DNA from: Garcia nutans
Taxonomy: Eukaryota > Streptophyta > Magnoliopsida > Malpighiales > Euphorbiaceae
Direction of reading: 5' to 3'
Assembly (NCBI GenBank): GCA_947685225.1
Contig: CANTUV010000026.1
Span: 58,799,501 to 58,863,500, forward strand
DNA length: 64,000 nucleotides
Below, one piece after another: positions 24,902-37,204 of this stretch. The notes beneath the pieces are model-generated. The model worked only from the letters and a program-made list of their open reading frames with translations. It did not search any database and had not been told where the DNA came from. Every line of letters starts with the position of its first letter. The stretch's first letter is position 1. Made by a program: the position numbers and the translations under genes.

Positions 24902-27355
24902 TGTAACACCCCTATACCCCGTATACGCACAGTACATACTACTACATCTGTACTATACGTATACCGGATACAGGAGTGCCGCGATTTATATAAGACAACC
25001 CAATTTTTTTTCTCTTCTACAATAATATGTGGAAAATTTAAAACATTTCCTATATATATATTATGGAACATAACAAATAAAAAATTTATTTATTAAGCAG
25101 CGGAAAATGTAGCGGTATTTACATATACATATATATCAAAATAAATATTTACAAAACATAAAGTTTATACATGTTTGGCAGTTCGTATCTGATCTTTAAG
25201 CCCACAATCAATACTTCAGAGTCTAGACTTGACTTGGTCTAGCTGAACTCTCCGGTTCTACCCTGTCACCTGCGCGATGAACCACAATCGCGCTAAGCCA
25301 ACGGCTTAGTGGTACAAACCACAATAACAATATGCTTTAATGCAACTACAATGTCATACTTTCAATAATAGAGATCATATTCAAAATGCTATAATTCATA
25401 ACATTACATTTCATTATCTTATTCAATTATTTTACTATTTATTATTCACATTGAAACAAAGACAAGCATGAGCCCAAAAAGGATCTAATATGTTATTCAA
25501 AGTTTAGAGCTACTACTTTAGACCATAATCACATTCATTAAGCCCGTAGGCGATACATATATATCTATCCATGGATAGTGTAACAGACCCAGTCTCTTGG
25601 ACCTCAACCCGGCTAGACCCTAGGGCCCCGGTATCTTGGTCCTCAACTCGGCTAGACTGTTACTATTTTTAAGGCTTACGGCCCGGTCTTTTCACCTGTC
25701 CAGCAATTCATAGGCATGCCGCCAAATCTAGAAATCTGAAAATTGAATAACATACTAGGCACACAATTAATTTATTTATCTCTTTATCAATCTCTTTCAC
25801 AATTCATTTCTCATAATCAACTAGGCAACCATGCCCCAATTATTTCATTTGCATCATTATAGCCAACAACAATAGCTTCACATCTCATCATTAAGGTATA
25901 CACAACCAATTACATTGGATATACAATTTGAATGATCATCATATCTTTCACATTATACAATTCATAACATTAATCAAATGTATCAACAATGTAATAAATT
26001 ACTTAACACATTTATAAGCAAATGTGTTAAGTCTCAAAGTCATGTAAATGTATGGAACCATGTAAGTTTGTACTTACCTCAAGAGAAACTCATACCAATC
26101 TAAACACTTTCTCTTCCAAGAATCCTCCAACGCTTGGATTAGGGCAACTCAACTCTCTTCAAAATCTAAACCAAAGGTGATCATACACATGAGATAATAA
26201 GGTTAAGAATCAACTAGGGCAAACTCTACACATGACACGCTCAACAACACGGGCGTGTCCTTGACCGTGCCCTAAAACTACAACACAGAAGCTTTGACAC
26301 GCTCAGTGACATGGGCATGTCACTGGCCGTGTCATTCATTCTGTCTCACAGAAACATTGACACGTCCAACAACAAGGGCGTGTTCATAACCGTGTCAATC
26401 CTCCCACAACACAGAAGCTGTGACACGCTCGGTGATATGGGCGTGTCATTGCTCGTGTCACCCATCCAGAAAATAGAATCATTGACACCCCTAAAGACCT
26501 GGCCGTGCTCATGGGCGTGTCAGACCAAAAATCCTGATTCCGGCAACAACAACAACACATCCAACAAACCTCTTACTTCCACCATTTTTCACTTCAAACA
26601 AACTTAACTTAACACACCCATAAACCATAATAACTTGTAAAAACACCAAAACAATTCAAAATATACATAAAACACCACTTTACAACCATCACATACACAC
26701 AACTCAAACACAACAGTTACTCTTCCAACACCAAACTTAACTCTATCTCTTCAATCAAACTCCAAAATCAAAATCAAATAAACCAAATACTCTCAAACAC
26801 CCCACAATCAAACATACTCATACCATCAATAATCAACCATCAAACTCAAATACAACTTAAAAAAAACTAAGGAATCAAGTGGAAACTTACCAAAAATGAT
26901 GAAACTTCTTAGATTTCCAACTTGATCACTTGAAACATCCTTCAATCTTGAGTTTGAAAAATCAAAAACTCTCTTCCTCTCTTGCTATTGTGATGGTCGG
27001 CCAACAAAGAAAGAGAAGAAGAAGATGAAGAAAGAAGAGCAAAGTCAATATTCAACTCTTCTCTCAACCATTCAATTTCTCTCTTTTATTCTCAACCAAG
27101 CAATTATATTAATATAATATTACAAATATCATCATCCACTTTCCACTAAATTTCCATTTCAATTAATTAAATTAATTATTTCTTCTTTTGACCATTTAAT
27201 AATTTTACTTGTATATGTTGTATATATCTCTATATATACAACATATACACTCTTCTCTTCTTATCTCTATTCTCTTTTCACTTAAACATATACATTTAAT
27301 CCAAATACAACAATAAATATTTCAAAAATTTTAGGGTATACTTTGGAATATTACA
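24902..27355 (-). mobile_element. Solo LTR (2.5 kb) nested inside the second copia element
   Basis: The 2454-bp block begins TGTAACACCCC and ends GAATATTACA, with a perfect 5-bp target duplication CCCTC (24897-24901 and 27356-27360). It shares segments with the solo LTR at 5999-8782: the GCGCTAAGCCAACGGCTTAG block near 25290, the CCAGTCTCTTGGACC block near 25590, and the GGCCGAC leader block near 26996. So it is the same broad family in the same orientation (probably minus), a large Ty3/gypsy-type LTR. It also carries a five-unit 62-63-bp tandem array (26233-26545). No protein is encoded; an in-frame 98-codon run over the array comes from the repeat period being near 21 codons. Confidence 0.86.
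26233..26545. repeat. Five-unit tandem array (62-63 bp) with GACACG/CGTGTC motifs
   Basis: Units begin with TGACAC at 26233, 26295, 26358, 26421 and 26483 (spacing 62, 63, 63, 62). Each unit holds TGACACG, then GGGCGTGTC or a close variant, then CCGTGTCA, so short complementary motifs recur and could form hairpins. Similar ACACGG/CCGTGT repeats are common in LTRs of large plant gypsy elements. Confidence 0.85.
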
Positions 27356-27360
27356 CCCTC

Positions 27361-28590
27361 GGCCCAAAATTATCTATCCAATCTAGCATTGAATAATATA
27401 TATCGAACTTTATTCACTAATGCCCAGTTCATGCGTTATGTTATTCCATTCTATTATGGTGTATCTCTAACTTTGAAATGTCTAATAATGTTTTTATCTT
27501 GGCAAAATTTCAAAAATGGATCACTTTTATACTTTCTACGATTATCTATGCGGAGACATTTGACTTTTTTGCCCATTTTAGTTTTCACCATCTTTTTTCA
27601 TATGAGAAAAACTCTCAACACTTCATCCATTGTCTTCATAGTATACACCATACTCTCCGAGAGAAATCATCAATAAATGTTACAAAATAGTGCTTTCCTC
27701 CCATTGAATTTGTCTTGGAAGGATCCCACACATCTAATTAAACATAGTCCAAAATATCTTTGGCATTATGGATTACAGTACCAAAATTTACTCTAGTCTG
27801 CTTGCCTTCGACACAATGCTCACAGAAATTTAACTTCTGGGGTTGCACTCCTTTCAATAATTCTTGATCTGACAACAGTTTCAAGGATGTCCCAAGCGAA
27901 TATGTCATAATATGGTTGCTTCCAACTCCTGATCATTACTGAAAGTTACTGTTGTTGTCCCAATAATTGTATTACTCTGATAGTAATACATGTTATTGGC
28001 TTTCCTTAATTCTTTTATCATCACTAGTGCACCGGAGATGACTTTTATTACTCAATCTGCTGCATTTACAATGAAGCCCTTTAATTATAGGACTCTCACA
28101 GAGATGAGATTTTTCTTCAAACTGGTTACATATCAGATATTTATCAAAGTCCTGATTAATCCATTATGATTCCTTAATTGGATTGAACCAATCCATTTAA
28201 TCATACATAGACCGTCATTTGTTGTGTAAACAGTTGCTCATTCTAATTTTCTAAAGTCAAAGACCCAATCTAGATTGGGACACATATGATGGCTACAACC
28301 AAAATCAAGTAGCCATACACTAGAAGAGTTTATTGATGACACAACAACTAATAGTCTTCATCATCACACTTAGCTATATTTGAATTCATGAAAGTTTTCC
28401 CTTTATCATATTTGCTTTTATTACTCAACTTGAGATAATTTATCTTTCAATGTCATTTCTCCCGGTAAAAGGCATATTCATCTTTAGCTGATCTGGATTT
28501 CGATCTCCCCTTCTTTTCTCTCTTCCTGCTTTGAGAGCAGCCTCTCACAATCAATACTTTTACTGCTTCACTTGAACTCTCTTTCTTATC
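27361..28590 (-). pseudogene. Copia gag end, protease and integrase N-terminal remnants
   Basis: No long frame survives. The minus-strand DNA between the solo LTR and the gag fragment is where zinc knuckle, protease and integrase core should lie, and scattered short matches to copia integrase can be read near 27400-27700. I call this from position and partial similarity only. Confidence 0.5.
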
Positions 28591-28596
28591 TTTCTT

Positions 28597-29220
28597 TCAT
28601 AGTTCGTAACTGTATAATACACTAGTTACTTCAAAGAGAGTTACTTCAGCCTTTCCATAGAGCAGAGTTATTTCAAGAAACTCAAACTTCTCTGGAAGGG
28701 ACCCCAACAACATCAAAGTCAAATCTTCATATTTGAAAGTCATGTCCAAATTCATCAAATTAGCTACTAGCTGATTAAAATTGATGATGTGTTCATTTAT
28801 TGTGTTACCAGGAACATAAATGAAGTAAAATAATCTCTTTTTCATATGAAGCTTGTTCTGGCTGTTTTTCTTTAAAAAAAATTTCTCTAATATCTTCCAT
28901 AATTTACTTGCGGAAACTTCTTTAGAGAAAGCATAATTATATTCTCTAGAAAGGCACGATCAAATTGTACCACATGCCACACGATTAATGGTTTTTTAAT
29001 TTTTTTCATCAATATCTTCTTGTTTATCTTCTTCAATAGTAATATCTAGATCTTGCTGAAAGAGAGCATCTAGAATCTCATTTTGCCACATACCAAAATG
29101 ATTCGTACCATTAAAAATCTCCACTGCAAATATAGTATTTGACACAATAATCATTGACCAAATTGACGAAGTGGATATTATCTCCTTTAGAGTGGATGAT
29201 TTTTCTGAGTCGTCTGTCAT
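28597..29220 (-). pseudogene. Copia gag remnants
   Basis: The fragment 29220-28996 reads EIFNGTNHFGMWQNEILDAL, the N-terminal gag motif of Tork-like copia elements. The fragment 28845-28597 has NTINEHIINFNQLVANL and LLGSLPEKFEFL, the downstream gag motifs. Stops and a frame change separate them. Confidence 0.82.
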
Positions 29221-29338
29221 CTCTGCTTTAAAAAAATATTTAATAGCTAATAAATACGGAATATAAATAATCCAAAAAAAATTTTGATATGAAAGATTAG
29301 ACTAGGCTTTAACCACAGAGCATACTCGGAAAATCTTA

Positions 29339-29350
29339 GCTCTGATACCA
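29339..29350 (-). other. Primer-binding site of the second copia element
   Basis: On the minus strand it reads TGGTATCAGAGC, the initiator tRNA-Met complement, two bases inside the 5' LTR. Confidence 0.88.
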
Positions 29351-29352
29351 AT

Positions 29353-29831
29353 TGTTGTGAAAATTAAATTAATTTTTCACTAATAATATATATAGTGTGG
29401 ACAATTGAACCAATAATTATATTAAAAAAATTCAAAAAAGAGAAGCGAACCACAGTTGATACACTTAAATATCAAGTCTTTTTTTAAATATAATTTTTCT
29501 TAGACATAATTTTTCTAGATATATAATCACAATCACAAAATATCACAATAACTATACCAAAAATAGCTATTAAATAAACAATAAGAGAACACCAAAATTT
29601 AATGAGGTTCGGCCAATTTTACTTACGTCCTCGGACACTATTAAAATAATATTACTAATTTCAAATAAGAAATACAAAAGAGATAGAAGAAAAAATAAAC
29701 CCTATAGATAAATGATCTTATTTTGATATAGTTTAGTTAAAAGGGGAGGAGTCTCATTTTATAGGCTAAAATTTCTACCTCAGTACCTATATCTCTCAAC
29801 GTGGGATTGAGCAAAATAGAAAAAAAAAACA
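29353..29831 (-). repeat. 5' LTR of the second copia element
   Basis: It pairs with 22252-22705 in direct orientation. It is slightly longer owing to AT-rich indels and an A run at its outer end. Confidence 0.8.
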
Positions 29832-30519
29832 ATAAAAATTTTCCAAATAGTAAAAATATTTATCATTTTTTAAAATTAAAATTAAAATTGCTTAAAATTA
29901 TATTTTTAATTTAACGATAAAGACACATACCTCTAATATATTTTAAAGTTTTCTTCATTATTCAAAAAATAAATAATATATTATGATTACACAGCAAAAT
30001 ATAAATTCAGCAATAAATTTTATTTTGATAATAAATTTAGTATCAATTTTTTTACTTTATATTAATGTTCAAAACAAATATTAATAAATAGCAAAATTTA
30101 TATAAAATTTTATTCAGAGAGAAATTAGCAAAATTTATATAAAATTATATTCAGAGTAAAAAAAATAAAAAGAAATGGTGGATTTGGTACAGAAATGCAA
30201 GCAGAGCAATCTGCAGTTCCAACTTGCAAAAATGAAATAGTTGGAGCTACGATCTTCTTTTTTAAACCCTTTCTTATTAGTTATACATACAAAGTGAGAA
30301 ACAATCTTACAAGTCTTGACTTTGTCCCCTCTGCCTCGTCAAAATCCATTTTTCATCTCTGCAATATATATATACCTAACCCACCTACCTTAAATGTAGA
30401 CGCCTCTCTTGCTTTCCTACCCGCCATCATCATTTGCACCGCTCTACCACTATTGCTTACCCTTCTCTCTCTCTCTATCTTTTGTCCCCGGCGACAACTG
30501 CTCCACTCGCACACCCACA
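29832..30519 (+). promoter_or_regulatory. Promoter and leader of the second shikimate gene copy
   Basis: AT-rich DNA gives way at about 30360 to a TATATATATA box-like run (about 30365-30375), followed by a CT-rich stretch (30460-30490) typical of plant 5' leaders, about 150 bases ahead of the inferred start at 30520. Short plus-strand ORFs here do not look like genes. Confidence 0.45.
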
Positions 30520-33500
30520 ATGACGCTCAGCAGTGTGCCGGTAAACTTTTTTTTCCCCTTTATTGGTCAATTTTCTAGTTTTTTCTGTTGGGTTTCTGAT
30601 AAACTTTGTTAAAGAATGAAAATAGACATAACGGTTGATGCTTTTGTTGTTTTGGTTTCTGGGCATCTGAATTATTGATGAATCTGATTCCTTGTTTTAT
30701 TGGTTCAAGAAGATCATGTGTTTGGGTCTAATTCTATTTGTTCTTGGGTTTAACTATTCAAATATGCTTAATTAAACGATTGTGCATAAAGCATAGTTAT
30801 AGTTGGTCAATAGGTTTTGATCAGGCTCAAAGAATTTGGATCACGATATTTGAACTGTACATTTGTTTTATTTTCCCTCGCTTTTCTTTCACAAATTGGA
30901 GGTTTTTTATTTGTTTTCTCTGCTTAATATTCATCTCTGCAATCTGAAAAGGCACATTATGCCAATGTTGTTTTTCTAACTTCAGCTTCTTTTTATTTTC
31001 TTTGCTTGGTTGATATGAACCTTTTTAAGGAAAAGAAAGGCTCAAATATGGAAGTTTGTTGGATTTTTTTAAATCTTGATCATTCCTGAATCTTCACTTG
31101 TTGGATTTTTTTGTTCCTTTTTGGTGGGTTCCAGTTGACAACTTTGGCTCTTCAAATTGCGGATGGAGTTAGAAGAAATTCGACTCTAATTTGTGCTCCA
31201 GTAATGGCAGAATCAGTTGATAGAATGTTTGTTCAAATGAGAAGGGCCAAGGAACTCGGGGCTGACCTTGTTGAAATTCGGGTTGATTTCTTAAAGAATT
31301 TCAGTCCTCGGAGAGATCTTGAAGCCTTAATTAAGCAAAGTCCTTTACCAACTCTTATTACTTATAGGTAATAGATAAACAAAAAATGATTCATTTCTTA
31401 CGATTAAAATAGAATCGTAATGTTTGGGTTGAATATTTGAGAATGTTACATGTTCTAGAATGCAAATTTGTTGACTTACTTTCCTTTATAAAGAAATTGT
31501 GTCAAAAATATATGTCCACCTAGATTTTTTTTAACAATTAACAAACAGATAATTCTTTTTCAGTTCCTAATCAAGTGTGAAAATATTGAGGGATTTTAGT
31601 GGAAATACTGAGGATGATGTTTTTCATTTTTTGTTTTTTACCAGATGAAAGCTCAACTATTTTATATCAAATAGCTCGACTATTCTAAGTCAAATAGTTA
31701 ATAATCAACTTCTTAAGATTTTTGAACTGATTTTTCATGTACCAATGTCAATCTCGAGTTCATTTTGATTTTCTTAACATCCTTAAAAATTTAGCATGAA
31801 TGACTTTTTCTCTTGGAACATTTGCCTTCTAGACCAAAGTAGGAAGGTGGCGAGTATGATGGTGATGAAAGTAAGCGCCAAGAAGCATTACACCTGGCCA
31901 TGGAATTGGGATCAGATTTTATTGATGTTGAACTAAAGGTTGAGCTACTAAATTGTGTATTATCTTTTGATTTGCAGTTGTCATGGCAGTGTCCATGATC
32001 ATGTTTTTGAAATGTTTAATTTTGCCAATTAAAGGTGGCTCATGAGTTCTTCAGTTCCATTCACGGGAGGAAACCTGAAAAGATCAAGATCATTGTTTCT
32101 TCTCACAATTATGAATATACTCCATCCATAGAGGACATCGGTGACCTTGTTGCCCAAATACAAGCTACTGGGGCTGACATAGTGAAGGTTGCGACAACAG
32201 CTCTAGACATTGTAGACAATGCACGAATGTCTCAAGTTCTTGTGCATTCACAAGTAAGTAATTGATATGCCATGATGGGGCTTTATAAACGTTATTCTTT
32301 CATAGACCAAATGCCCTGGTACATAATATGCCATGTGATATTATAGTATATGGGAACTATCGAATGACAATTAAATGTGTTTGTGACATCATGAGAATGC
32401 ATCATCTGCTGCCAATTTATGTTGTAACTCCTCTTTCTTAGCTGCAAAATTGTTTTTTTCTCTGATTTAAGAAAGCTACCAAAAATATAAAGTTGTGTCC
32501 AAAGTCTTTATAAGCTTGATGAATGACTCTCTAGTTCAATCATAGGTTCCAATGATAGGGCTCGTTATGGGTGAGAAAGGTTTGCTGTTGAGAATACTTG
32601 CTGCAAAATATGGAGGATTTCTCACTTTTGGTTCAATTGAGGAAGGAGTAGTATCTGCTCCTGGGCAACCAACCATTAAAGATTTATTGGATCTCTATAA
32701 TCTCAGACAGATAGGGGCTGATACCAGAGTACATGGTGTTATTGGAAATCCTATTGGTCACAGCAAAAGTCCTCACCTCTACAATGCAGCATTTAAGTCG
32801 GTTTTAATGGAATTTATCTGCCTCTTCTGGTTGACAATGTTGCAAATTACATATCTACATATTCATCTCCAGAATTTGTTGGATACAGGTAAAATTTCGT
32901 AAAAAATGTTTCATGTAGTATGAGTCGTTTTTCTTGTTTTAGTTTAGAGTCTTATAATGATGAAAGTGAAATAATCTACCTTTTTGCCCAAATATAAGTT
33001 TCCAGCAGGTCCATTTGCATTTAGTAAGCGCAGCATTTTTGGAAGGAAACTTTTGGGATGTGTTTCGTAGTCTTGTATTCATATAACACGAGCATGCCAT
33101 CTTCAAATTTGTGAATTTCAGAAGCTTTGCCAGTTAAAACTTTTATGAACTAAAACATCTTCAAAGAATTCTCTATCTTCAACTTCTAAATTTATTTTCA
33201 AGAACTAGAAGCATCAAGAAAGGAAGCTGGACATAAGTGCTGTGAAGAATATACATACTTGTTGTGTTTGTTCTAGTCAATATAATAGATTCTTCAAATC
33301 ATTGAAGCTCTCCTCAAGATTGATTCCTTTGTAAGTGAAGGTAATTTTGATTGATATGAAATGCAGTTATACCATTCCTCACAAGGAAGCTGGACTTAAT
33401 TGCTGCAATGAGATCTATGCAGTTGCCCTGGTACTTAAATATCTAGTTAATTTGTGGAATTTTTTATTACCATCTGCCTTCGAGATAAAAAAAAATTTGT

Positions 33501-36160
33501 TTCATGTTTTCAAATGTTTAGCTGAAGTTCGATTTTTGCAGGCAATAGGGGCTATTAGCTGCATGATCAGGAGACCAACTGATGGGAAGTTGATAGGATA
33601 CAATGTTGACTACCTTGGAGCTATAGAAGAGGCATTACGAGGTATGCTATGTGTCTTAGTGTCATATTCTGTTTAAACTTTTTGAAATTGAATTATTTCC
33701 CTTCTCAACAATTTTCGTGCAGCATCAAATGGTGCCTTTGTTTCTAGTTCCCCCTTAGCTGGTAAACTCTTTGTTGTCATGGGAGCTGGTGGAGCTGGAA
33801 AGGCTCTTGCTTATGGTGGATACGAGAAGGGTGCAAGAGTTGTTGTTGCCAATTGCACATATGGTGGGTGTCTTTAATTCTGTTGTATAATTGCAATGCA
33901 TTTCCTGATTAGTATTTAATAGCTTTTATCGGAATAAAATGGTAGAAGATATTTATCTGATAATTCAGAATAGGAGCTTTGTATGTCCATAACAGAGGAA
34001 TCATAAAAGGTTTTCCATGACTCATTAGTACAGAATAAATTTCTCTCATCTACGAGTTATGTTTATTGTTTAGACTTGAGAGAACCAGATTTAAGCAGAA
34101 AGCTTTTAGGCATGCTAAAGGAAAGATTTGATAAGATGAGAAAAATGATTTCTCTGTCCAAGTGATTTAATTCCAAATGTTGCAGTATCCACTAAAACGA
34201 AGGGAAAAAAAACTACAACAACAACAACAACAAAGCTTTAATCCCAAGTTAGTTGGGGTTGGCTATATGGATTCTTCTTTTCCACTCAATACGATTTAAG
34301 GTTATCTCTTCTGATAGATGTAACATCATAAGATCATTTTGGACCATCTTTGATCAAGTCAGTTTAGGTCTACCTCTGCCTCTTTTAGCTATATCTACTC
34401 TAACTTGTTCGTTTTTTCTAACAAGCGCATCGCTAGGTCTTTGTTTCATATGGCCAAACCATCTCAATCTATGCTCTCTTATCTTATCCTCAATAGATAC
34501 TACCCCCACTTTTTCTCTAATGCACTCATTGCGTATTCTATCCATCCTAGTATGACCACACATCCATCTTATCATTCTCATTTCCGCAACATGCATTTTA
34601 CTCATGTGTTGTTCTTTTACTGCCCAACACTCACTACCATACATCATCGCAGGCCGTATTACAGTGCGGTAAAATTTTCTTTTTAATTTAATTGGCATCT
34701 TTTGATCACATAGAACTCCTGTAGCACTCCTCCACTTCATCCAACCAGCTTTAATCCTATGATTTACATCTTCTTCACAACCCCCATCTTCTTGAAGAAT
34801 AGAGCTAAGGTATCTAAAATAAGTACTGTGAGGCACTGCTATTCCGTCTAAAATAATTTTGCCTCTTTTTCCATTCTTGCTATTAAATCTACAATGCATA
34901 TACTCAGTCTTAGTCTTACTTAGCTTAAAACCCTTAGATTCCAAAATGTTTATCTATAACTCCAACTTTTGGTTTACCCCTGCTTGAGTCTCATCTATTA
35001 ATACAATATCATCTGCAAACATCATACACCAAGGGATGTCATCCTGTATATGTCTTGTTAGCTCATCTATGACCAAGGCGAAAAGATAAGGGCTCAAAGC
35101 TGAACCTTGGTGTAATCCAATAGAAATGGAAAAATTCTTAGTATCCCCTCCCACGGTGCGGACACTGGTAGTAGCTACCTCATACATATCTTTCAAGACT
35201 TGGATATATCGTATAGATATTCCCCTACGCTCTAGAACCCACCTTAAAACTTCTCTAGGTACTCTATCATACGCCTTAGTCCTACTTAGCTCAAAAACTC
35301 TTTTTGAAAAATATTGTCATGATCTCATGAAGGACTTGTTAGATACTTGTTTTTCGTGTTTGAAATATTCATATATGTATTATTATTTTATGAATATGAA
35401 TCATTTTCTTGGAAAAATGATTTACTTAGTTGCTAACTCAACAATCACTTTGTTGTCTTCGAACCAGAAAAAGCCAAAGAAGTTGCCAGTAAAGTTGGAG
35501 GACAAGCAATTACTCTAGCTGAACTGAAAGATTTTCATCCAGAGGAGGGAATGATCCTTGCAAATACTACATCAGTTGGAATGAAACCAAGAACTGATGA
35601 TACACCCCTTCCTAAGGTTTTGCCCCTGCATCTTTTTGTTATTCCGCGTTTGATGTTACCCGAATACCAAAGAATGTTTTGCATCAATTCTCATGGATGC
35701 ATTAAACAATCAAATTGTTTCATTTCAGTGGTCGTTAAGTGACTGATATATGGAAGCTGTTTTCTTATTTCAACATGAGTCATCATTTTCTTGATGATTA
35801 AATCAACAAAGCCCTTTTTATAATCTTACTATTCCCTTCACTTGCAGGAAGGTCTGAAACACTACTCCTTGGTCCTTGATGCAATTTACACACCAAAATT
35901 AACCAGGCTAATAAGAGAAGCACAAGAATCCGGTGCCATAACTGTTTATGGAACAGAGATGTTCATCAACAAAGCATTTGTACAGTTTGAAAGATTCACT
36001 GGTTTGCCAGGTAAAACTAAATTCCCAGCCTCAACCAAAAACTGATCTAAAATCTCACCAATACTTTTTACATTCTGTTGTTCTTTAGTTTCATTTTTCT
36101 TTTTCTATTTTTGCAGCACCAAAACAACTAATTAGAGATGTGTTAGCAAGAAATAAATAA
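30520..36160 (+). pseudogene. DQD/SDH: Second dehydroquinate dehydratase/shikimate dehydrogenase copy, disabled
   Basis: A tandem paralogue of the gene at 13607-16354 with the same exon plan: 30520-30540, 31135-31367, 31833-31938, 32035-32253, 32546-32888, 33367-33430, 33542-33641, 33723-33863, 35468-35616, 35848-36010, 36117-36160. Five internal exon lengths (106, 219, 64, 149, 163) equal those of the sister. It is broken twice: TAG at 31840-31842 where the sister has a Trp codon, and a 4-nt loss near 32801 (one copy of a repeated GGTT) that shifts frame after KSV. Active-site drift: NRT has become NCT (loss of the Arg that reads the NADP phosphate), GAIN is GAIS, YNTD is YNVD, and RQ near the C-terminus is NK. 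Schiff-base Lys, catalytic His and the TIPHK Lys remain. Splice sites are still sound, so decay is recent, unless the breaks are sequence errors. A LINE fragment enlarges intron 8. Confidence 0.88.
34208..35276 (-). mobile_element. 5'-truncated RTE LINE in an intron of the second shikimate copy
   Basis: It starts at the left with an ACAACAACAACAACAAC tail and the same 3' sequence as the LINE at 18587. On the minus strand it carries MFADDIVLIDET, KLSKTKTEYMHCRF and a well preserved C-terminal block (RMIRWMCGHTR, RLRWFGHMKQR). It ends near 35276 inside the reverse transcriptase. It is better preserved than the other copy, hence younger. Its right junction is odd: 35271-35297 resembles an internal segment at about 34904-34930. 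Confidence 0.86.
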
Positions 36161-36248
36161 GAAGAAATTATTACAAGTGAATCTTCCTTGTAGCTGAATC
36201 CATTTGTCCATTAAAATGCAACCATGTGCTCAGTTATTCTGTTGTATC

Positions 36249-36254
36249 AATAAA
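36249..36254 (+). terminator. Likely polyadenylation signal of the second shikimate copy
   Basis: AATAAA 89 bases after the stop codon, in a T-rich setting. Confidence 0.42.
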
Positions 36255-36259
36255 TTTTG

Positions 36260-37204
36260 CTTTATAAGAAAACCTTTGATAATCGTCAATTTCATGCTAG
36301 GTTGTTTGAATGTTGCTGTAGGTAAGTACCCCCGACGGAAAAATTCACGTAGCTGATCCCAATTTTATTTTAACATTTTCATTCTTTAGTAAAGCTAGTA
36401 TATTTTTTTTTCCAATTTTTTTGCCTGAAATATTATATACGACGCTGAGTTTCTTTAGCCAAAAATAGGAAAAATTACTAATTAAATTATCAAATTATAA
36501 ATATAGTTCAAACTCAAGATGAGTGGATGGTCTAACTGGTCAAAAAATTATTGATATAAGATATTCAATGCAATGGGCCCCTTTTAATCTTCACTACAAA
36601 TCAGCAATCTTTTCTATTATTAAAAGAATCAGATGTATCATCTTAAATGATTTTGTTTTGAAGTTTTTTTAAAAAAATATTAGTTTCTGTTGCTAAATTT
36701 CCTAAATTTAACATATAGTTCCCATTTTTCTTAAAATAAGCCCATCATTGAATGTGATTAATTTCATATTTATTTTAATTATTTCATATAGTTCCTCAAA
36801 ATAAATAATTTTTTGCAATATGTTCATTAAAATTTGCAAAGTCGGCTCATGTACACTTTTTATCCACAAAAATTCCACATCCCTCGTGGCAACAATTTGG
36901 CAACATCTTTTTGTTTTAACTAAAGTAAAATCCCGCGGCATGTTGAAGATATTTTTATTTTTTAAATTTATAATAATTTTAAATAAATAATTATTTATTT
37001 ACAATTATAAAAAGTACCATAATATTATTATAATATTTTATACAAATAATAAAAATTATTTTTTAAATCAAATGAACTCAACACTATCAACAACAAATAA
37101 AAAATATACTTATATTAAAAATTAAAAAAGCAACATTAATGAGTCTAAAATATTAATTTAATAGTAATTAAAATTTTATCCCAAGCAACTTAGGGTAAAA
37201 AAAT
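36260..37204. other. Intergenic stretch, no gene seen
   Basis: AT-rich DNA without coding signal or recognised repeat. Confidence 0.5.

Larger units (their letters stand above)
22252..29831 (-). mobile_element. Second Ty1/copia retrotransposon, decayed, with a nested solo LTR
   Basis: Two LTRs of about 454 and 479 bp (22252-22705 and 29353-29831) flank a minus-strand gag-pol remnant. A tRNA-Met primer-binding site (29339-29350) abuts the right LTR. The LTRs share long blocks, including the GAACACCAAAATTTAATGAGG-like region typical of Tork/TNT1-type LTRs, but have many differences, several of them G-to-A. The body has stops in every domain. The solo LTR 24902-27355 splits integrase. No clean target duplication could be read. 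It is older than the copia element at 4335-11702. Confidence 0.88.

Noticed and set aside
26311..26607. 98-codon ORF inside the second solo LTR
   Set aside because: It runs over a tandem array whose 62-63-bp period is close to 21 codons, which keeps a frame open by chance.
30195..30666. Several ORFs of 63-127 codons upstream of the second shikimate copy
   Set aside because: They overlap the promoter, CT-rich leader and first intron; the compositions differ and no domain is seen.
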